Part shown: one piece after another, positions 8,140-22,035 of the stretch | Layout: the number at the start of each line of letters is the position of its first letter | Numbering within the stretch: position 1 is the stretch's first letter | Origin: an uncultured Steroidobacter sp. | GTDB taxonomy: Bacteria > Pseudomonadota > Gammaproteobacteria > Steroidobacterales > Steroidobacteraceae | DNA length: 64,000 nucleotides | Reading direction: 5' to 3' | NCBI GenBank assembly: GCA_938008435.1 | Contig: CALLKK010000006.1 | Coordinates: 1-64,000, forward strand | Position numbers and translations under genes: made by a program | Notes under the pieces: generated by a model | The model's database searches: none | Seen by the model: only the letters and a program-made list of their open reading frames with translations | Told to the model about the DNA's origin: nothing

Positions 8140-8631
8140 ATGAAGATCGAGTTTCGCGTGAATGGAACGCCGCAGGCTGTCGGTGTTGATCCGTCCACTC
8201 CGCTTCTTTGGGTGCTGCGCGATCACTTGGGGATGACGGGCACGAAGTTCGGTTGCGGCATGGCTCAATGCGGTGCGTGCACGGTGCACGTCAACGGCTC
8301 GGCGACGCGCTCGTGCGTGATTCCGATCGAAGCGGTTGCGAATGCGGAGATCACCACGATCGAAGGTTTGTCGCCCGATTCGCAGCATCCGCTACAACGT
8401 GCTTGGCTGGAGCTCAACGTGCCGCAATGCGGCTATTGCCAAGCCGGCATGCTGATGGCCGCAGCGGCGTTGCTGCAGCAGATCCCGCAGCCGAGCGATG
8501 CCGACATCGACACGTATGTGACGAACATCTGCCGCTGCGGTACCTATCCGCGCGTGCGCGCTGCTATTCATCGCGCAGCGAGCGAGCTCGCGCAGACGAC
8601 GCAGACGACCGCTGGAGGAAGTGCACGATGA
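8140..8631 (+). CDS. 2Fe-2S subunit of a molybdenum hydroxylase (IorA-like)
   Basis: This 163-residue iron-sulfur protein passes electrons from the molybdenum subunit encoded immediately downstream. The plant-type ferredoxin cluster is bound by [12 protein letters not shown] plus the Cys of TRSC, and the second cluster by CGYCQAG and [12 protein letters not shown]. This two-domain form without a FAD subunit is typical of isoquinoline 1-oxidoreductase-type aldehyde or N-heterocycle dehydrogenases. The stop overlaps the next start by ATGA, so the two are translated together. The true substrate cannot be told from sequence. Confidence 0.93.
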   Translation: MKIEFRVNGTPQAVGVDPSTPLLWVLRDHLGMTGTKFGCGMAQCGACTVHVNGSATRSCVIPIEAVANAEITTIEGLSPDSQHPLQRAWLELNVPQCGYCQAGMLMAAAALLQQIPQPSDADIDTYVTNICRCGTYPRVRAAIHRAASELAQTTQTTAGGSAR

Positions 8632-10895
8632 ACGCGCAGGTTTCGCAAAGCGGGCGTACCGTCGGTCAGCTGAGCCGCCGCGACTTCCTCATCACCAGCG
8701 CCGTAGTGGGTGGCGGGCTTGCGCTTTCCGTCGTTGCGCCGCGGAGCTTCGCAGCGCCCGGGGCGAGCGGCGGCGATGCGGTCGAGCTCGGCGCGTGGCT
8801 GACAATCGCACCGGACGACACCATCTTGCTGCGCGTGCCCTGCCCTGAAACCGGCAATGGCGCGATGACGTTCGCCGCGCTGCTCATTACCGAAGAGCTG
8901 CGCGGGGACTGGAACAAGACACGCGTCGAGTGCATCTCGCTCAACCGCGACGCGCGCGAGCGCCTCGTCTACGGCGCAATCGACGGCAGCAAAGTGTTCT
9001 CGTTCGGCGGACGTTCGACGGAACCGAAGCTGGTTGCATTGCTGCAGGAAATCGGCGCCACCGCGCGCGAGCAACTCAGAGTCGCCGCCGCACGTCGCTG
9101 GCGCGTGCCGCTCGAACAAGTCGAGGCGCGCAACAGCACGCTGATTCACGCGCCTTCGCAGCGCACGCTGCGCTACGGCGAGGTGGCCGCCGATGCCGCG
9201 CAGGTAAAGCTCGCGCGTGCACCGAAGATCGAGCGTCCGCACGCGCTGTCGCTGCTCGCCGAGCGGCACGTGAGCAAAGTCGTCGACGCGGCGATCGTGA
9301 ACGGCACCGCGCAGTACGGCATCGATGCGACCGCGCCCGGCATGATCTATGGCGCCGTCATGCAATCGCCCGTGCATGGCGGCCGGCTCAAGCGCCACGA
9401 CTTCGAAGCGATCCGTTCCATGCCGGGCGTCATCGGCATCGCCGTCATCGAGCCCACCACGCCGAAAGATCGTCTCAAGACGCCGCTCGCTGGCGATGAG
9501 AGCCTGCTGCAGAGCGCGGTCGTGGTCGTCGCGGAGCACTACTGGCAGGCGCGCAAAGCGCTCGAAGCGCTCCCGCTCGAATGGGACGACGGCGACGGCG
9601 CCAAGTGGCGCTCGACCGAGCAAGTTCGCGCCGCCGTGCGCAACGAGCTCGAGCGTGAAGGCGAGAAGATTGCGAAAGAGTCCGGCGATGCGCTGAAGGC
9701 GCTCGCGGGCGCCTCCAAAGTCGTCGAAGCGACTTACGAGACGCCCTATGCCGATCAGGCGCCGCTCGAGCCGCTCAATGCGATGGCGCTCTACACGCCC
9801 GAGCGCCTCGAAGTGTGGCACTCCGGCTCCATCAGCGCGCAGTCGTTCATCGTCGCCGCCGAAGAAGCAGGCTTGCCGTTCGAGAAGGTGCACCTGCATC
9901 AGTGCGTGGTCGGCGGCAACTTCGGCCGCCGCAATTTCGGCGACGATCTGCGCATCGTCGTGGCAACCGCCAAGCAGTTTCCCGGCCGGCCGATCAAAGT
10001 GATCTGGTCGCGCGAGGAAATGATGCGCCAGGGCCGTTATCGCTGGCTCACTGCCGGCAAGCTGCGCGCAGCGCTCGGCGATGACGGTTTGCCGAGTGCG
10101 TTGCACGCGCGCGTCTGCCAAACCGGCTACGGCATCGCCGGTCTCGACAACGTCGCGTATGTGAACGGACTGATTCCGAACGTACGCATCGAAACGCGCG
10201 AGATGCCGATCCACATTCTCTGGGGCTCGTATCGCGCGCCCGGCTACAACTCGTACGCCTTCTTCATGGAGTCCTTCATCGACGAATGCGCCGAGGCGGC
10301 CGGCATGGATCCGCTCGAATACCGCTTGAAGCTGCTCGCCAAGCACAGCGATCCGGGTTGGATCAAATGCCTCGAAGAAGTCGCTGCGCGCGCCGGCTGG
10401 GGCAAGCCGCTGCCGCGCGGGCAAGGTCAAGGCATCGCGATCAGCAACTGGGGCAATTGGGTGAGCCAGGAGCCGCAAGCAGGCACCACGGTGGCGGTCA
10501 TCGCGCATGTCGAGGTCTCGCGACGCGGCGAGCTGCGCGTGCTCACGCTCGATCTGGCCTTCGATTGCGGTCGCGTCCTCAATCGCGATGCCGTGCTCGC
10601 GCAGATGCAAGGCGGTGCGCTCTTCGGCATGAACATGGCGCTCAACGAAGAGCTCAACATCGAGAACGGCCGGATCGTCGAAGGCAACTTCGATCGCTAT
10701 CCGATGATCAAGCTTGCCGATGTGCCGCAGATCAACGTCCACTTCGGCGCGCTCACCGGCCACGACCGCTTGTCCGAAGTCGGCGAGCCGCCGGTCGGCC
10801 CTGTCGGTCCGGCGATCGCAAACGCCATCTACCGCGCCACCGGCAAACGCATTCGTTCGATGCCCTTCCGTAAGCACGACCTCAGCTGGAGCTGA
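8628..10895 (+). CDS. Molybdopterin-binding subunit of aldehyde/isoquinoline oxidoreductase (IorB-like), Tat-exported
   Basis: The 755-residue catalytic subunit begins with a twin-arginine signal ([19 protein letters not shown]), so the mature heterodimer should act in the periplasm. Family motifs include [39 protein letters not shown] and the C-terminal [20 protein letters not shown], which carries the catalytic Glu of molybdenum hydroxylases. It would oxidise an aldehyde or N-heterocycle with transfer to the 2Fe-2S subunit and then probably a cytochrome. The ATG overlaps the upstream stop. A terminator follows at 10901. A second, distinct pair of this type lies at 44833-47501. Confidence 0.93.
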   Translation: MNAQVSQSGRTVGQLSRRDFLITSAVVGGGLALSVVAPRSFAAPGASGGDAVELGAWLTIAPDDTILLRVPCPETGNGAMTFAALLITEELRGDWNKTRVECISLNRDARERLVYGAIDGSKVFSFGGRSTEPKLVALLQEIGATAREQLRVAAARRWRVPLEQVEARNSTLIHAPSQRTLRYGEVAADAAQVKLARAPKIERPHALSLLAERHVSKVVDAAIVNGTAQYGIDATAPGMIYGAVMQSPVHGGRLKRHDFEAIRSMPGVIGIAVIEPTTPKDRLKTPLAGDESLLQSAVVVVAEHYWQARKALEALPLEWDDGDGAKWRSTEQVRAAVRNELEREGEKIAKESGDALKALAGASKVVEATYETPYADQAPLEPLNAMALYTPERLEVWHSGSISAQSFIVAAEEAGLPFEKVHLHQCVVGGNFGRRNFGDDLRIVVATAKQFPGRPIKVIWSREEMMRQGRYRWLTAGKLRAALGDDGLPSALHARVCQTGYGIAGLDNVAYVNGLIPNVRIETREMPIHILWGSYRAPGYNSYAFFMESFIDECAEAAGMDPLEYRLKLLAKHSDPGWIKCLEEVAARAGWGKPLPRGQGQGIAISNWGNWVSQEPQAGTTVAVIAHVEVSRRGELRVLTLDLAFDCGRVLNRDAVLAQMQGGALFGMNMALNEELNIENGRIVEGNFDRYPMIKLADVPQINVHFGALTGHDRLSEVGEPPVGPVGPAIANAIYRATGKRIRSMPFRKHDLSWS

Positions 10896-10900
10896 CTCTC

Positions 10901-10942
10901 CGGGGTAGCGGAACGCGCAAGCGCCCTACCCCGACTCTTTTT
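10901..10942 (+). terminator. Terminator-like hairpin after IorB-like gene
   Basis: CGGGGTAG (10901-10908) pairs with CTACCCCG (10926-10933), enclosing an inner GCGC-AA-GCGC hairpin, and is followed by ACTCTTTTT. It starts six bases after the stop codon. Confidence 0.75.
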
Positions 10943-11224
10943 CGTCCGCGCGCCGCTTCCCTCCTCCACCTCGCCCGCTGCGCGTCTGCGCGACGCTTGC
11001 GCACACGCGCTAGAGCCTTCGAACGCAGCTCCTATTTGACAAATCAAAGCTCTGCGAAAGCGTTCTTGTTATCGGGCCATCACTGGGATGTTATAGAAGA
11101 ACGCTCGATCGCCCATGCGCGGCAAAGATCGAAGCGATACATACCCGTCGAAAGCCTGCGGCATCTTGACACTTCTGCAGATATTCGCGATCAAGGAGAC
11201 CGAATGTCGGGGGGATGACCGCGC
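10943..11224. other. Intergenic region upstream of FadR-type regulator
   Basis: About 280 bp without a supported gene. It holds a TTGACA hexamer at 11036-11041 and an AT-richer stretch to about 11100 that may contain a promoter, but no correctly spaced -10 box stands out. A GGGGG tract at about 11210-11215 may act as the ribosome site for the gene at 11225. Confidence 0.3.
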
Positions 11225-12013
11225 ATGGCCGCTAGAAAGCCGCAACGAGCAATGGAGTTTCGCGCCTCGCCGCCTAGCAAAGTGCTGCGCCTGCATGGAT
11301 CCATCGCGCAGGATCTCGGCATGCGCATCGTGTCGGGACGCTATCGCCCGGGCCATGTGCTCGAAGGAGAAGTCGAAGCGAGCGAACGTTTGCACGTCTC
11401 GCGCACCGCCTATCGCGAAGCCATGCGCATCCTTGCAGCCAAGGGCCTCGTGCAGACGCGGCCGCGCACCGGCACGCGCGTCAGCCCGCCGGAAGAATGG
11501 CATCTGCTCGATCCCGACGTGCTTGCTTGGTCCTTTTCCGGCGAGCCGGAACCAGACGTGCTGCACGGCCTGTTCGAATTGCGTTCGATCATCGAGCCGG
11601 GCGCCGCGGCCCTGGCCGCGCAGCGCCGCAACCAGAAGCACCTCGTCACGATGCGCCACGCGCTCGACGAGATGGCGAAATACACGCTCAATACCGAAGA
11701 AGGCCGCATCGCCGACACGCGCTTTCACGGCGCGCTGCTCAGCGCCACCTGCAACCCCTTCATCATTTCGTTGACGAACGGCGTGACCTCGGCGGTGCAT
11801 GCGCTCACCGAATTCAAGATTCGCGGCGCCGCCTTGAAGCGCGATCCATGCCCCGAGCACGAGCGCGTATACGAAGCCATCGCAGCCAAAGATCCCGAAG
11901 CGGCACGCGCGGCGATGGCGGAGCTCATCCGGCTCGCGATCATGGACACGCCCATGAAACAGCGTCCGACGTACAGCGCGACGAGCCGTTTGTTGCATGC
12001 ACGGGACGAGTAG
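11225..12013 (+). CDS. GntR-family (FadR subfamily) transcriptional regulator
   Basis: This 262-residue regulator has an N-terminal GntR winged helix (IAQDLGMRIVSGRYRPGHVL, SERLHVSRTAYREAMRIL, then VQTRPRTGTRV) and a C-terminal FCD ligand domain (LLDPDVLAWSF, ELRSIIEPGAAALAA, FHGALLSATCNPF). This class (DgoR/UxuR/LldR relatives) responds to sugar acids or other carboxylates; LLDPDVLAWSF is typical of DgoR-like proteins. The arabinose-releasing glycosidases 450 bp downstream on the same strand make a role in plant-polysaccharide control likely but unproven. The ATG at 11252 is an alternative start. Confidence 0.88.
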   Translation: MAARKPQRAMEFRASPPSKVLRLHGSIAQDLGMRIVSGRYRPGHVLEGEVEASERLHVSRTAYREAMRILAAKGLVQTRPRTGTRVSPPEEWHLLDPDVLAWSFSGEPEPDVLHGLFELRSIIEPGAAALAAQRRNQKHLVTMRHALDEMAKYTLNTEEGRIADTRFHGALLSATCNPFIISLTNGVTSAVHALTEFKIRGAALKRDPCPEHERVYEAIAAKDPEAARAAMAELIRLAIMDTPMKQRPTYSATSRLLHARDE

Positions 12014-12461
12014 CGTCTTGCGGCACGCGCGCCGGTGCGGCTACCATCGATTTGTCTGAGAATTCTCAGGGGGAAGCGAGTTGATCGCAGACGTTCTGCC
12101 ATGCGATCGCGCAGAGCTGCACGCGTTCGTCGCTGGCGCGCTCGCTGCGCTCGCCGCCTTCACCTCCGGCGCTCTTACGAATTCTTCGCTCGACAAAGGC
12201 GCCTCAACTGCGTTACGCAACCGCTGCGCCGACGCCTTCGGATTGCGCCCATCGCCCTTGCTCGGCACGAGCAAACATGCGTGCGCACGGCTGCAGCAAC
12301 GAACGATTCCAAGATTCGCGCGCGTCATGGCGCGAGGACGGTGAGCGGACGCTCGCCGTCGGTCATTGCGCCGCCGAGACGCACGGTCGGCGCAGCAGAG
12401 ATTTCGCAACTTGCGTGGACGGTCGTCAGTCGACCGCATGCACAACTCTAGGAGCTTGTAG
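12014..12461. other. Long intergenic region upstream of arabinofuranosidase gene
   Basis: About 450 bp without a convincing gene; open frames in all directions here have no recognisable protein character. The perfect palindrome at 12056-12069 lies near its left end, a short inverted repeat CGGTCG/CGACCG lies at about 12420-12436, and AGGAG at about 12451 is the ribosome site for the GH51 gene. It is the likely control region of the arabinofuranosidase operon. Confidence 0.4.
12056..12069. promoter_or_regulatory. 14-bp perfect palindrome, possible operator
   Basis: CTGAGAATTCTCAG is a perfect 14-bp palindrome followed by GGGGGAAG, placed between the FadR-type regulator and the arabinofuranosidase genes. 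Dimeric regulators bind such symmetric sites, so it could be an operator, although GntR/FadR sites are usually different in sequence. No protein assignment is justified. Confidence 0.35.
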
Positions 12462-14030
12462 ATGTTGAGAAGAAAAAAACGCTGGTTCTCGGGACTGCTT
12501 GCGGTCGCCGCCACCGGCGCAGCGACGCTTGCGCTCGCGCAGGGCAAGACGATCGACGTGTCCGTCACCATTCGCGCCGATGAGCCCGGCCCGACGATCC
12601 GGCCGGAAATCTACGGCCAGTTCGCCGAGCACCTCGGCACCGGCATCTATGAAGGCATCTGGGTCGGCGAGAACTCGAGCATTCCGAACACGAACGGCTA
12701 TCGCAACGACGTGATCGAAGCGCTGCGCGAGCTCAAGGTACCGGTCGTGCGCTGGCCGGGCGGCTGCTTCGCCGACGAGTATCACTGGCGCGACGGCATC
12801 GGTCCGCGCGAGAAGCGCCCGGTGAAGGTGAACACGCACTGGGGCGGCGTGGCCGAGACGAACGAGTTCGGTACGCACGAGTTCATGACCTTCGCCGAGA
12901 TGATCGGCACGAAGGTGTACATCAGCGGCAATGTCGGCTCGGGCACCGTGCAGGAGATGGCCGACTGGATCGAGTACATGACCTCGGACACGAACTCGAC
13001 GCTCGCCAACGAGCGCCGCAAGAACGGTCGCGACAAGCCGTGGGAAGTGCACTACTTCGGCATCGGCAACGAGACCTGGGGTTGCGGCGGCAACATGCGG
13101 CCCGAGTACTACGCCGATCTCTATCGCCGCTACGCCACTTACATCAAGGCTCCGCCGGGCAAGCGCCCGAAGATCATCGCGAGCGGCGGCCACACCGACA
13201 GCACCGAGTGGGTCGAAGTGCTGACCAAGATGGTCAAGCAGGACATGGACGGCATTTCGCACCACTACTACACGCTGCCGCGCGGCGACTGGAACCGCAA
13301 GGGCAAGTCGACCAGCTTCCCCGAGGAAGAGTGGATCTCCACGCTCGAGCGCACGCTGCTCATCGACAAGTTCATCGCCGATAACGTCAGGGTGCTGGAT
13401 CAGAACGATCCGGAAGGCAAGATCGGCTTCTACGTCGATGAGTGGGGCACCTGGTACGACCCGGAGCCCGGCCGTAACCCCGGCTTCCTGTGGCAGCACA
13501 ACACGCTGCGCGATGCGATCGTGGCTGCGGTGAACCTCAACATCTTCCACCGTCACGCGCGCCGCGTGCACATGGCCAACATCGCGCAGATGGTCAACGT
13601 GCTGCAGGCGATGATCCTGACGGAAGGCCCGCGCATGGCGCTCACGCCGACGTATCACGTCTTCCATATGTACAAGCCGTTCCAGGGCGCCACCTTCCTG
13701 CCGACGGACGTCGACACGCCGCAGTACCGTCTCGGCAAGTCGTCCGTGCCGGCCGTGACGGTCAGCGCCGCGCGCGGCACCGACGGCAAGATCTACTACG
13801 CGCTTGCCAACCTCGATCCGCACCGCGAAGCGAACGTGCAGACGACGCTCAAGGGCGCGCAGGCGAAGGGCGCGACGGGTCGCGTGCTCACGGCCAAGGC
13901 GATGGATGCGCGCAACACGGTCGATGAGCCCGAGAACGTCAAGCCGGCGCCGTTCAGCGCGCAGCGCAAGGGCGATACGCTTCAGCTGCGTCTGCCGCCG
14001 AAGTCGGTCGTGGTCGTAGCGCTGCAATAA
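12462..14030 (+). CDS. Exported GH51 alpha-L-arabinofuranosidase
   Basis: The 522-residue enzyme releases terminal arabinofuranose from arabinan or arabinoxylan. A signal peptide (LLAVAATGAATLALAQG) precedes a TIM-barrel with the GH51 start RPEIYGQFAEHLG and VVRWPGGCFADEYHWRDGIG. The acid/base is Glu204 in GIGNETWGCGGNM and the nucleophile Glu327 in FYVDEWGTWYDPE; a C-terminal beta domain ends KSVVVVAL. The ATG has AGGAG eight bases upstream. The GH127-type gene follows after 19 bp, so the pair forms an operon; an exported GH51 is less common than the cytoplasmic forms. Confidence 0.94.
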   Translation: MLRRKKRWFSGLLAVAATGAATLALAQGKTIDVSVTIRADEPGPTIRPEIYGQFAEHLGTGIYEGIWVGENSSIPNTNGYRNDVIEALRELKVPVVRWPGGCFADEYHWRDGIGPREKRPVKVNTHWGGVAETNEFGTHEFMTFAEMIGTKVYISGNVGSGTVQEMADWIEYMTSDTNSTLANERRKNGRDKPWEVHYFGIGNETWGCGGNMRPEYYADLYRRYATYIKAPPGKRPKIIASGGHTDSTEWVEVLTKMVKQDMDGISHHYYTLPRGDWNRKGKSTSFPEEEWISTLERTLLIDKFIADNVRVLDQNDPEGKIGFYVDEWGTWYDPEPGRNPGFLWQHNTLRDAIVAAVNLNIFHRHARRVHMANIAQMVNVLQAMILTEGPRMALTPTYHVFHMYKPFQGATFLPTDVDTPQYRLGKSSVPAVTVSAARGTDGKIYYALANLDPHREANVQTTLKGAQAKGATGRVLTAKAMDARNTVDEPENVKPAPFSAQRKGDTLQLRLPPKSVVVVALQ

Positions 14031-14049
14031 GCGTCACGGAGGCAGCAAA

Positions 14050-15975
14050 GTGGTCGATCGACGCGACGTGCTCAAAGTCCTGGGAGCGGCCACCGCCGGT
14101 GCGTGGCTGAGCGGCAGCATTGCCGCTCAGCCGGCATTCGCGGCATCCGCGAAGAAGCGAGCCGGCACGGCACTCAAGCCGTTCGCGCTTGACAACGTGC
14201 GCCTGCTCGAAAGCGACTTCAGCCGGGCACAGCAGCTCAATGCGCGCTACTTGAACGCGCTCGATACCGATCGGCTGCTCCACAACTTCCGCACCAACGC
14301 AGGTCTCAAACCGAAGGCGCCCGTGTACGGCGGCTGGGAATCGGTCGAAACGTGGGCCGACATCCGCTGTCACGGGCACACTCTCGGGCACTACTTGAGC
14401 GCCTGCGCCATGCATTACGCGGCCACCGGCGACGAGACGTTCAAGGAAAAAGTCGCTTACGTCGTCGCCGAGCTGGCCGAGTGCCAGGCCGCCGGCAAGA
14501 ACGGGCTGATCTGCGCGTTTCCCGATGGCGCCGAGCAGCTCGAGCGCAGCCTACGCGGCGAGCCGTTCGTCGGCGTGCCGTGGTACACCATGCACAAGAT
14601 CTACGCGGGCCTGCGCGATGCCTACGTGTTCACAGGCAACGCGCAAGCGCTCGATGTGCTCGTGCGTTTGAGCGACTGGGCCTACGAGGCCACTCGCCCG
14701 CTGAGCGACGCCGAGATGCAGAAAATGCTCGATCGCGAGCACGGCGGCATGAACGAGATCCTGGCGGACGTCTACACGCTCACCAACGATCCCAAATTCC
14801 TCGAGCTCGCCGAACGCTTTTCGCATCGCGCCCTGCTCGATCCGCTCGCCGCCGGCGAGGACAAGCTCGACGGGCTGCACTCGAATACTCAGATTCCGAA
14901 AGTCATCGGTTTTGCGCGGCTCTACGAGCTCACCGGCAAAGCCGAGTACGCACGCGCCGCACGGTTCTTCTGGGATCGTGTCGTCGGCGCACGTTCGTTC
15001 GTCACCGGCGGCAACGGCGACGGCGAACACTTCTTCCCGCCGCACGAATTCGCGCAGCGCCTGTCGTCGGCCAAGACGATGGAAACTTGCTGCACGCACA
15101 ATCTGCTCAAGCTCACGCGCAAGCTGTTCGAGCTCGAGCCGAGCGCGCACTACGCCGATTATTACGAGCGCGCGCTCTACAACGGCATCCTCGCCTCGCA
15201 GGATCCCGTCTCCGGCATGGTCACGTATTTCCAGGCCACACGGCCCAGGTACGTCAAGCTCTACTGCACGCCGTTCGATTCGTTCTGGTGCTGCACAGGC
15301 TCGGGTATCGAGAACCATGCGAAGTACGGCGACTCGCTCTATTTCCACGACGCCAAGTCGCTCTACGTCAATCTCTTCATTCCTTCGCAGCTCGAGTGGA
15401 GTGAGCGTGGGGTCAAGCTCACGCAAACGACCGAATTCCCGCGTACCGACCGTTCGCGCCTGGCGCTCGATGTGCGCGCGCCGACCGCGTTTGCGCTCAA
15501 GATTCGTCATCCGTGGTGGTGCCGCGAAGCGGTGATCACGGTGAACGGCGAACGGCGCATCGTGAGCAACAAGCCGAGCTCGTACGTGACGATCGACCGC
15601 ACGTGGCGCAGCGGCGATACCGTCGAGATCCAGCTGCCGATGCATCTCTACAGCGAAGCGCTGCCGGGAAACCAAGACCGCGTGGCCTTGCTGTACGGGC
15701 CGATCGTACTGGTGGGCCGCATGGGCACGCAGGGTCTCTTCCCGGGCGTCGACACGATCGTCAACGAACGGCTCTCCGGCACGATGCTCAACGATCCGAC
15801 GCCGGTACCCGCATTCCTCGGCACATCCGAAGCGCTGGTGTCAGCGCTCGAGCCTGCTGCGCAGCCGCTGCACTTCAAGGCCAAGGGATTCGAGGGCGGG
15901 CAAGAGATCGAGCTCATGCCCTACTTCGCGCTCGCGCACGAGCGCTACAACCTCTACTGGAAAACGACGGGCTGA
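14050..15975 (+). CDS. Tat-exported GH127-type (DUF1680) beta-L-arabinofuranosidase
   Basis: This 641-residue protein starts at a GTG with GGAGG upstream and has a twin-arginine leader (VDRRDVLKVLGAATAGAWL). The (alpha/alpha)6 barrel motifs are GWESVETWADIRCHGHTLGH, GGMNEILADVYTLT and HSNTQIPKVIGFARLYELTG. Zinc and catalytic residues of GH127 are in METCCTHNLLKLTRKLF and FWCCTGSGIENHAKYG. The family removes beta-L-arabinofuranose; GH146 and other DUF1680 branches are alternatives. It is cotranscribed with GH51, consistent with combined removal of arabinose side chains. Confidence 0.9.
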   Translation: MVDRRDVLKVLGAATAGAWLSGSIAAQPAFAASAKKRAGTALKPFALDNVRLLESDFSRAQQLNARYLNALDTDRLLHNFRTNAGLKPKAPVYGGWESVETWADIRCHGHTLGHYLSACAMHYAATGDETFKEKVAYVVAELAECQAAGKNGLICAFPDGAEQLERSLRGEPFVGVPWYTMHKIYAGLRDAYVFTGNAQALDVLVRLSDWAYEATRPLSDAEMQKMLDREHGGMNEILADVYTLTNDPKFLELAERFSHRALLDPLAAGEDKLDGLHSNTQIPKVIGFARLYELTGKAEYARAARFFWDRVVGARSFVTGGNGDGEHFFPPHEFAQRLSSAKTMETCCTHNLLKLTRKLFELEPSAHYADYYERALYNGILASQDPVSGMVTYFQATRPRYVKLYCTPFDSFWCCTGSGIENHAKYGDSLYFHDAKSLYVNLFIPSQLEWSERGVKLTQTTEFPRTDRSRLALDVRAPTAFALKIRHPWWCREAVITVNGERRIVSNKPSSYVTIDRTWRSGDTVEIQLPMHLYSEALPGNQDRVALLYGPIVLVGRMGTQGLFPGVDTIVNERLSGTMLNDPTPVPAFLGTSEALVSALEPAAQPLHFKAKGFEGGQEIELMPYFALAHERYNLYWKTTG

Positions 15976-15980
15976 TGCAC

Positions 15981-16004
15981 GCGGCGCGCTCGCGAGCGCG
16001 CCGC
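15981..16004. terminator. 24-bp palindrome between convergent genes
   Basis: GCGGCGCGCTCG and its exact complement CGAGCGCGCCGC form an uninterrupted 24-bp palindrome at 15981-16004, six bases after the glycosidase stop and 18 before the stop of the opposing kinase gene. It has no T-tract but is well placed for bidirectional termination. Confidence 0.6.
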
Positions 16005-16021
16005 GCCTTCGTTCCCTCCCG

Positions 16022-20380
<4,359 letters not shown>

Positions 20381-20629
20381 GAAACGTCTCCTCGATGAAG
20401 GCCTACGCGTGGAGCAAGATCCTCGAAGCGCTCACGCTTCAGCAACCAGGCAGGGGCATTCCCCGAGGTCCATATCCCCCAAAACCTCATCGGCGGATAC
20501 TGCCCGAAGATGAGATCGCCGCGACGACACAAAATCGCTTTTGCGACATGTTGCGCAAAATGCGCGAGTGCGCCTGCGCGCGACGGCAGACGCAGCGTGA
20601 GCACGGTCACATTGCGGGCGCGATGCGCC

Positions 20630-20899
20630 TTATTGACTTGTCGGATGCGGCTCCGCGGAAGTGCAGCGGAAGATGCTGACCTGACGCCCCTTGCCCGGCG
20701 GCAGCGAGGGATCCTTGTTCATCGTGGAGATGATGATCGCGCTGGTTTCGCCGGCCTTGCGACACGCCCGCGTGGCCAGCTCGAGACCGACTTCGGGGCC
20801 GCCGCGATAGGTGATGGTGTTGGTGTTGTCGTGGTTGAGCTTGATGGTCGTGCAAGCACCAAGCCGAGCGGCGACCGCCGCAAACCATCCTGCGCGCAT
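20630..20899 (-). CDS. Small hypothetical protein, possible lipoprotein
   Basis: This 89-residue product is not recognised. A short hydrophobic start (MRAGWFAAVAARLGAC) ends in an LGAC lipobox-like site and is followed by CTTIKLNHDNTNTITYRGG, which looks like the start of a small beta-rich lipoprotein; two further Cys follow. The n-region is very short for a signal peptide. Its ATG overlaps the stop of the upstream gene (TGATG), implying coupled translation. Confidence 0.5.
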   Translation of the reverse strand: MRAGWFAAVAARLGACTTIKLNHDNTNTITYRGGPEVGLELATRACRKAGETSAIIISTMNKDPSLPPGKGRQVSIFRCTSAEPHPTSQ

Positions 20900-21144
20900 C
20901 ACTCATCCTCGCTGATTGAATCGGCCGGTGATCCCGATGACCGGCGCGCACCGAGCCGCGCAAGCAAATGCGACAGCTCCGCCGGGTCGATATAGAAGTG
21001 CTCGCAGACGCGTCCCCAGACGAGCGGCGTCGGTTTCGTGAGCTCGCCTCGCTCGCGGCGCAGCTCGTGCAGCACCTTGAGCACAATTCGCTCGCGACGA
21101 GTGAGGCCATCGCGCACGTCCGGTAGGAATTCCTCGTTCGACAT
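20899..21144 (-). CDS. Small hypothetical protein, 81 residues
   Basis: I do not recognise the family. The product MSNEEFLPDVRDGLTRRERI is helical and charged, with RERIVLKVLHELRRERGE and YIDPAELSHLLARLGARR resembling two helices around a turn. A winged-helix-like fold is possible but not demonstrable. The start at 21144 is chosen because upstream in-frame sequence has non-coding character. It is coupled to the downstream small gene by a TGATG overlap. Confidence 0.5.
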   Translation of the reverse strand: MSNEEFLPDVRDGLTRRERIVLKVLHELRRERGELTKPTPLVWGRVCEHFYIDPAELSHLLARLGARRSSGSPADSISEDE

Positions 21145-21372
21145 TTGCGAGCGGCGTGTCTCGCCCCAGCGAGCCTTGTCAGGGCGCATGATAGCACTGC
21201 CCGCGCGCCGCGCCGCTCGCAGCAATTGCATCGACGGCCGCGAGCGCCGTTCCCATCTCGATTCGCCGGCGGCCTCCTGCTGTTGACCGATCATCCGATG
21301 ACGCCGCACGCAGCCGGTCGCTAAATGGCGCCCCAACGGCGCCGTCGTGCCGCGCCGCTCGAGGAGTTCCAT

Positions 21373-22005
21373 ATGCGCCTTCCATATCGCCCGCTTCTTC
21401 GCATCGCGTTGCTAACGGCCGGTATCGTCGCAGGCATCTGCGCGCAAGCCGCCGCGCGCGAGGACGATGCATCCGTCGATGCCATCTGGGTCACGCAGGC
21501 CGTCGTCTTCGACTATCGCAGCATGGGTCGCACCTATCCGTGCGAGGTGCTCGCATACAAGATCAAGATGATTCTGGAGCGCGTGGGCGCCACCGAGTCG
21601 CTCGAGCTCAGACGCTTCGTGTGTCACGACCTGTCGCCCTATGCACGGTTCGAGATCGTCATGACCTCGCCCGCCGAAGCGACGGATGCGAACATTGCGG
21701 CCGTGACTCGCTACGATGCGCGCGATGAGCTGATCTCGCGCCTGTACGGGATCGAGCTGCCGTCCGCTGCGGACGTCGCGCGCTTTCCTGCCGTCTGGGC
21801 GCCCGTGTCGTTTCGCAAGATGCATCTCGACGCCGGCGATTGCGCGCTCCTGCAACAGATTCGCCGGCAAGTGCTGCCGAAAATGTCGGTTGCCGTCACG
21901 AAGGACATCCGTCGCGGCGAATGCGACCAGCCAAGCGGATTCGGCCCACCATCGCTCGAAGTGATCGCGCTGCTTCCCGCGAATGCGGACGTACGCAGGC
22001 GCTAG
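21373..22005 (+). CDS. Secreted four-cysteine protein, family member A
   Basis: This 210-residue protein has a Sec signal peptide (LRIALLTAGIVAGICAQAAA). The mature part has the pattern FDYRS, YPCEVLAYKIKMIL, RFVCHDL, ARDELISRLYGIELP, RFPAVW, DAGDCALLQQI, VLPKMSV and GECDQ. The same order of motifs and four Cys occurs at 24638-25300 and 31496-32290, so these are paralogues. Two disulfides and a periplasmic or surface location are inferred; the function is unknown. GAGGAG lies six bases before the ATG at 21373. Confidence 0.75.
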   Translation: MRLPYRPLLRIALLTAGIVAGICAQAAAREDDASVDAIWVTQAVVFDYRSMGRTYPCEVLAYKIKMILERVGATESLELRRFVCHDLSPYARFEIVMTSPAEATDANIAAVTRYDARDELISRLYGIELPSAADVARFPAVWAPVSFRKMHLDAGDCALLQQIRRQVLPKMSVAVTKDIRRGECDQPSGFGPPSLEVIALLPANADVRRR

Positions 22006-22035
22006 AGTCGGTGCGCCGAAAGATCGGGGTGCGAG

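Noticed and set aside
7659..8388. Open frames across the intergenic repeats translating as YGLRATD-like peptides
   Set aside because: They are produced by the repeat unit itself and change frame between units; no start, ribosome site or conserved product.
8568..10877. A 769-codon frame antisense to the IorB-like gene
   Set aside because: Shadow of the sense gene, with no motif and no ribosome site.
11036..11100. A sigma-70 promoter starting at TTGACA (11036-11041)
   Set aside because: The only -10-like hexamer nearby (TGTTAT) is about 25 bases away, too far for a standard promoter, so it is not reported as one.
12081..12344. An 87-codon frame starting at TTG in the gap before the arabinofuranosidase gene
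   Set aside because: A purine-rich stretch precedes it, but the product has no coding character or recognisable fold. Left as intergenic.
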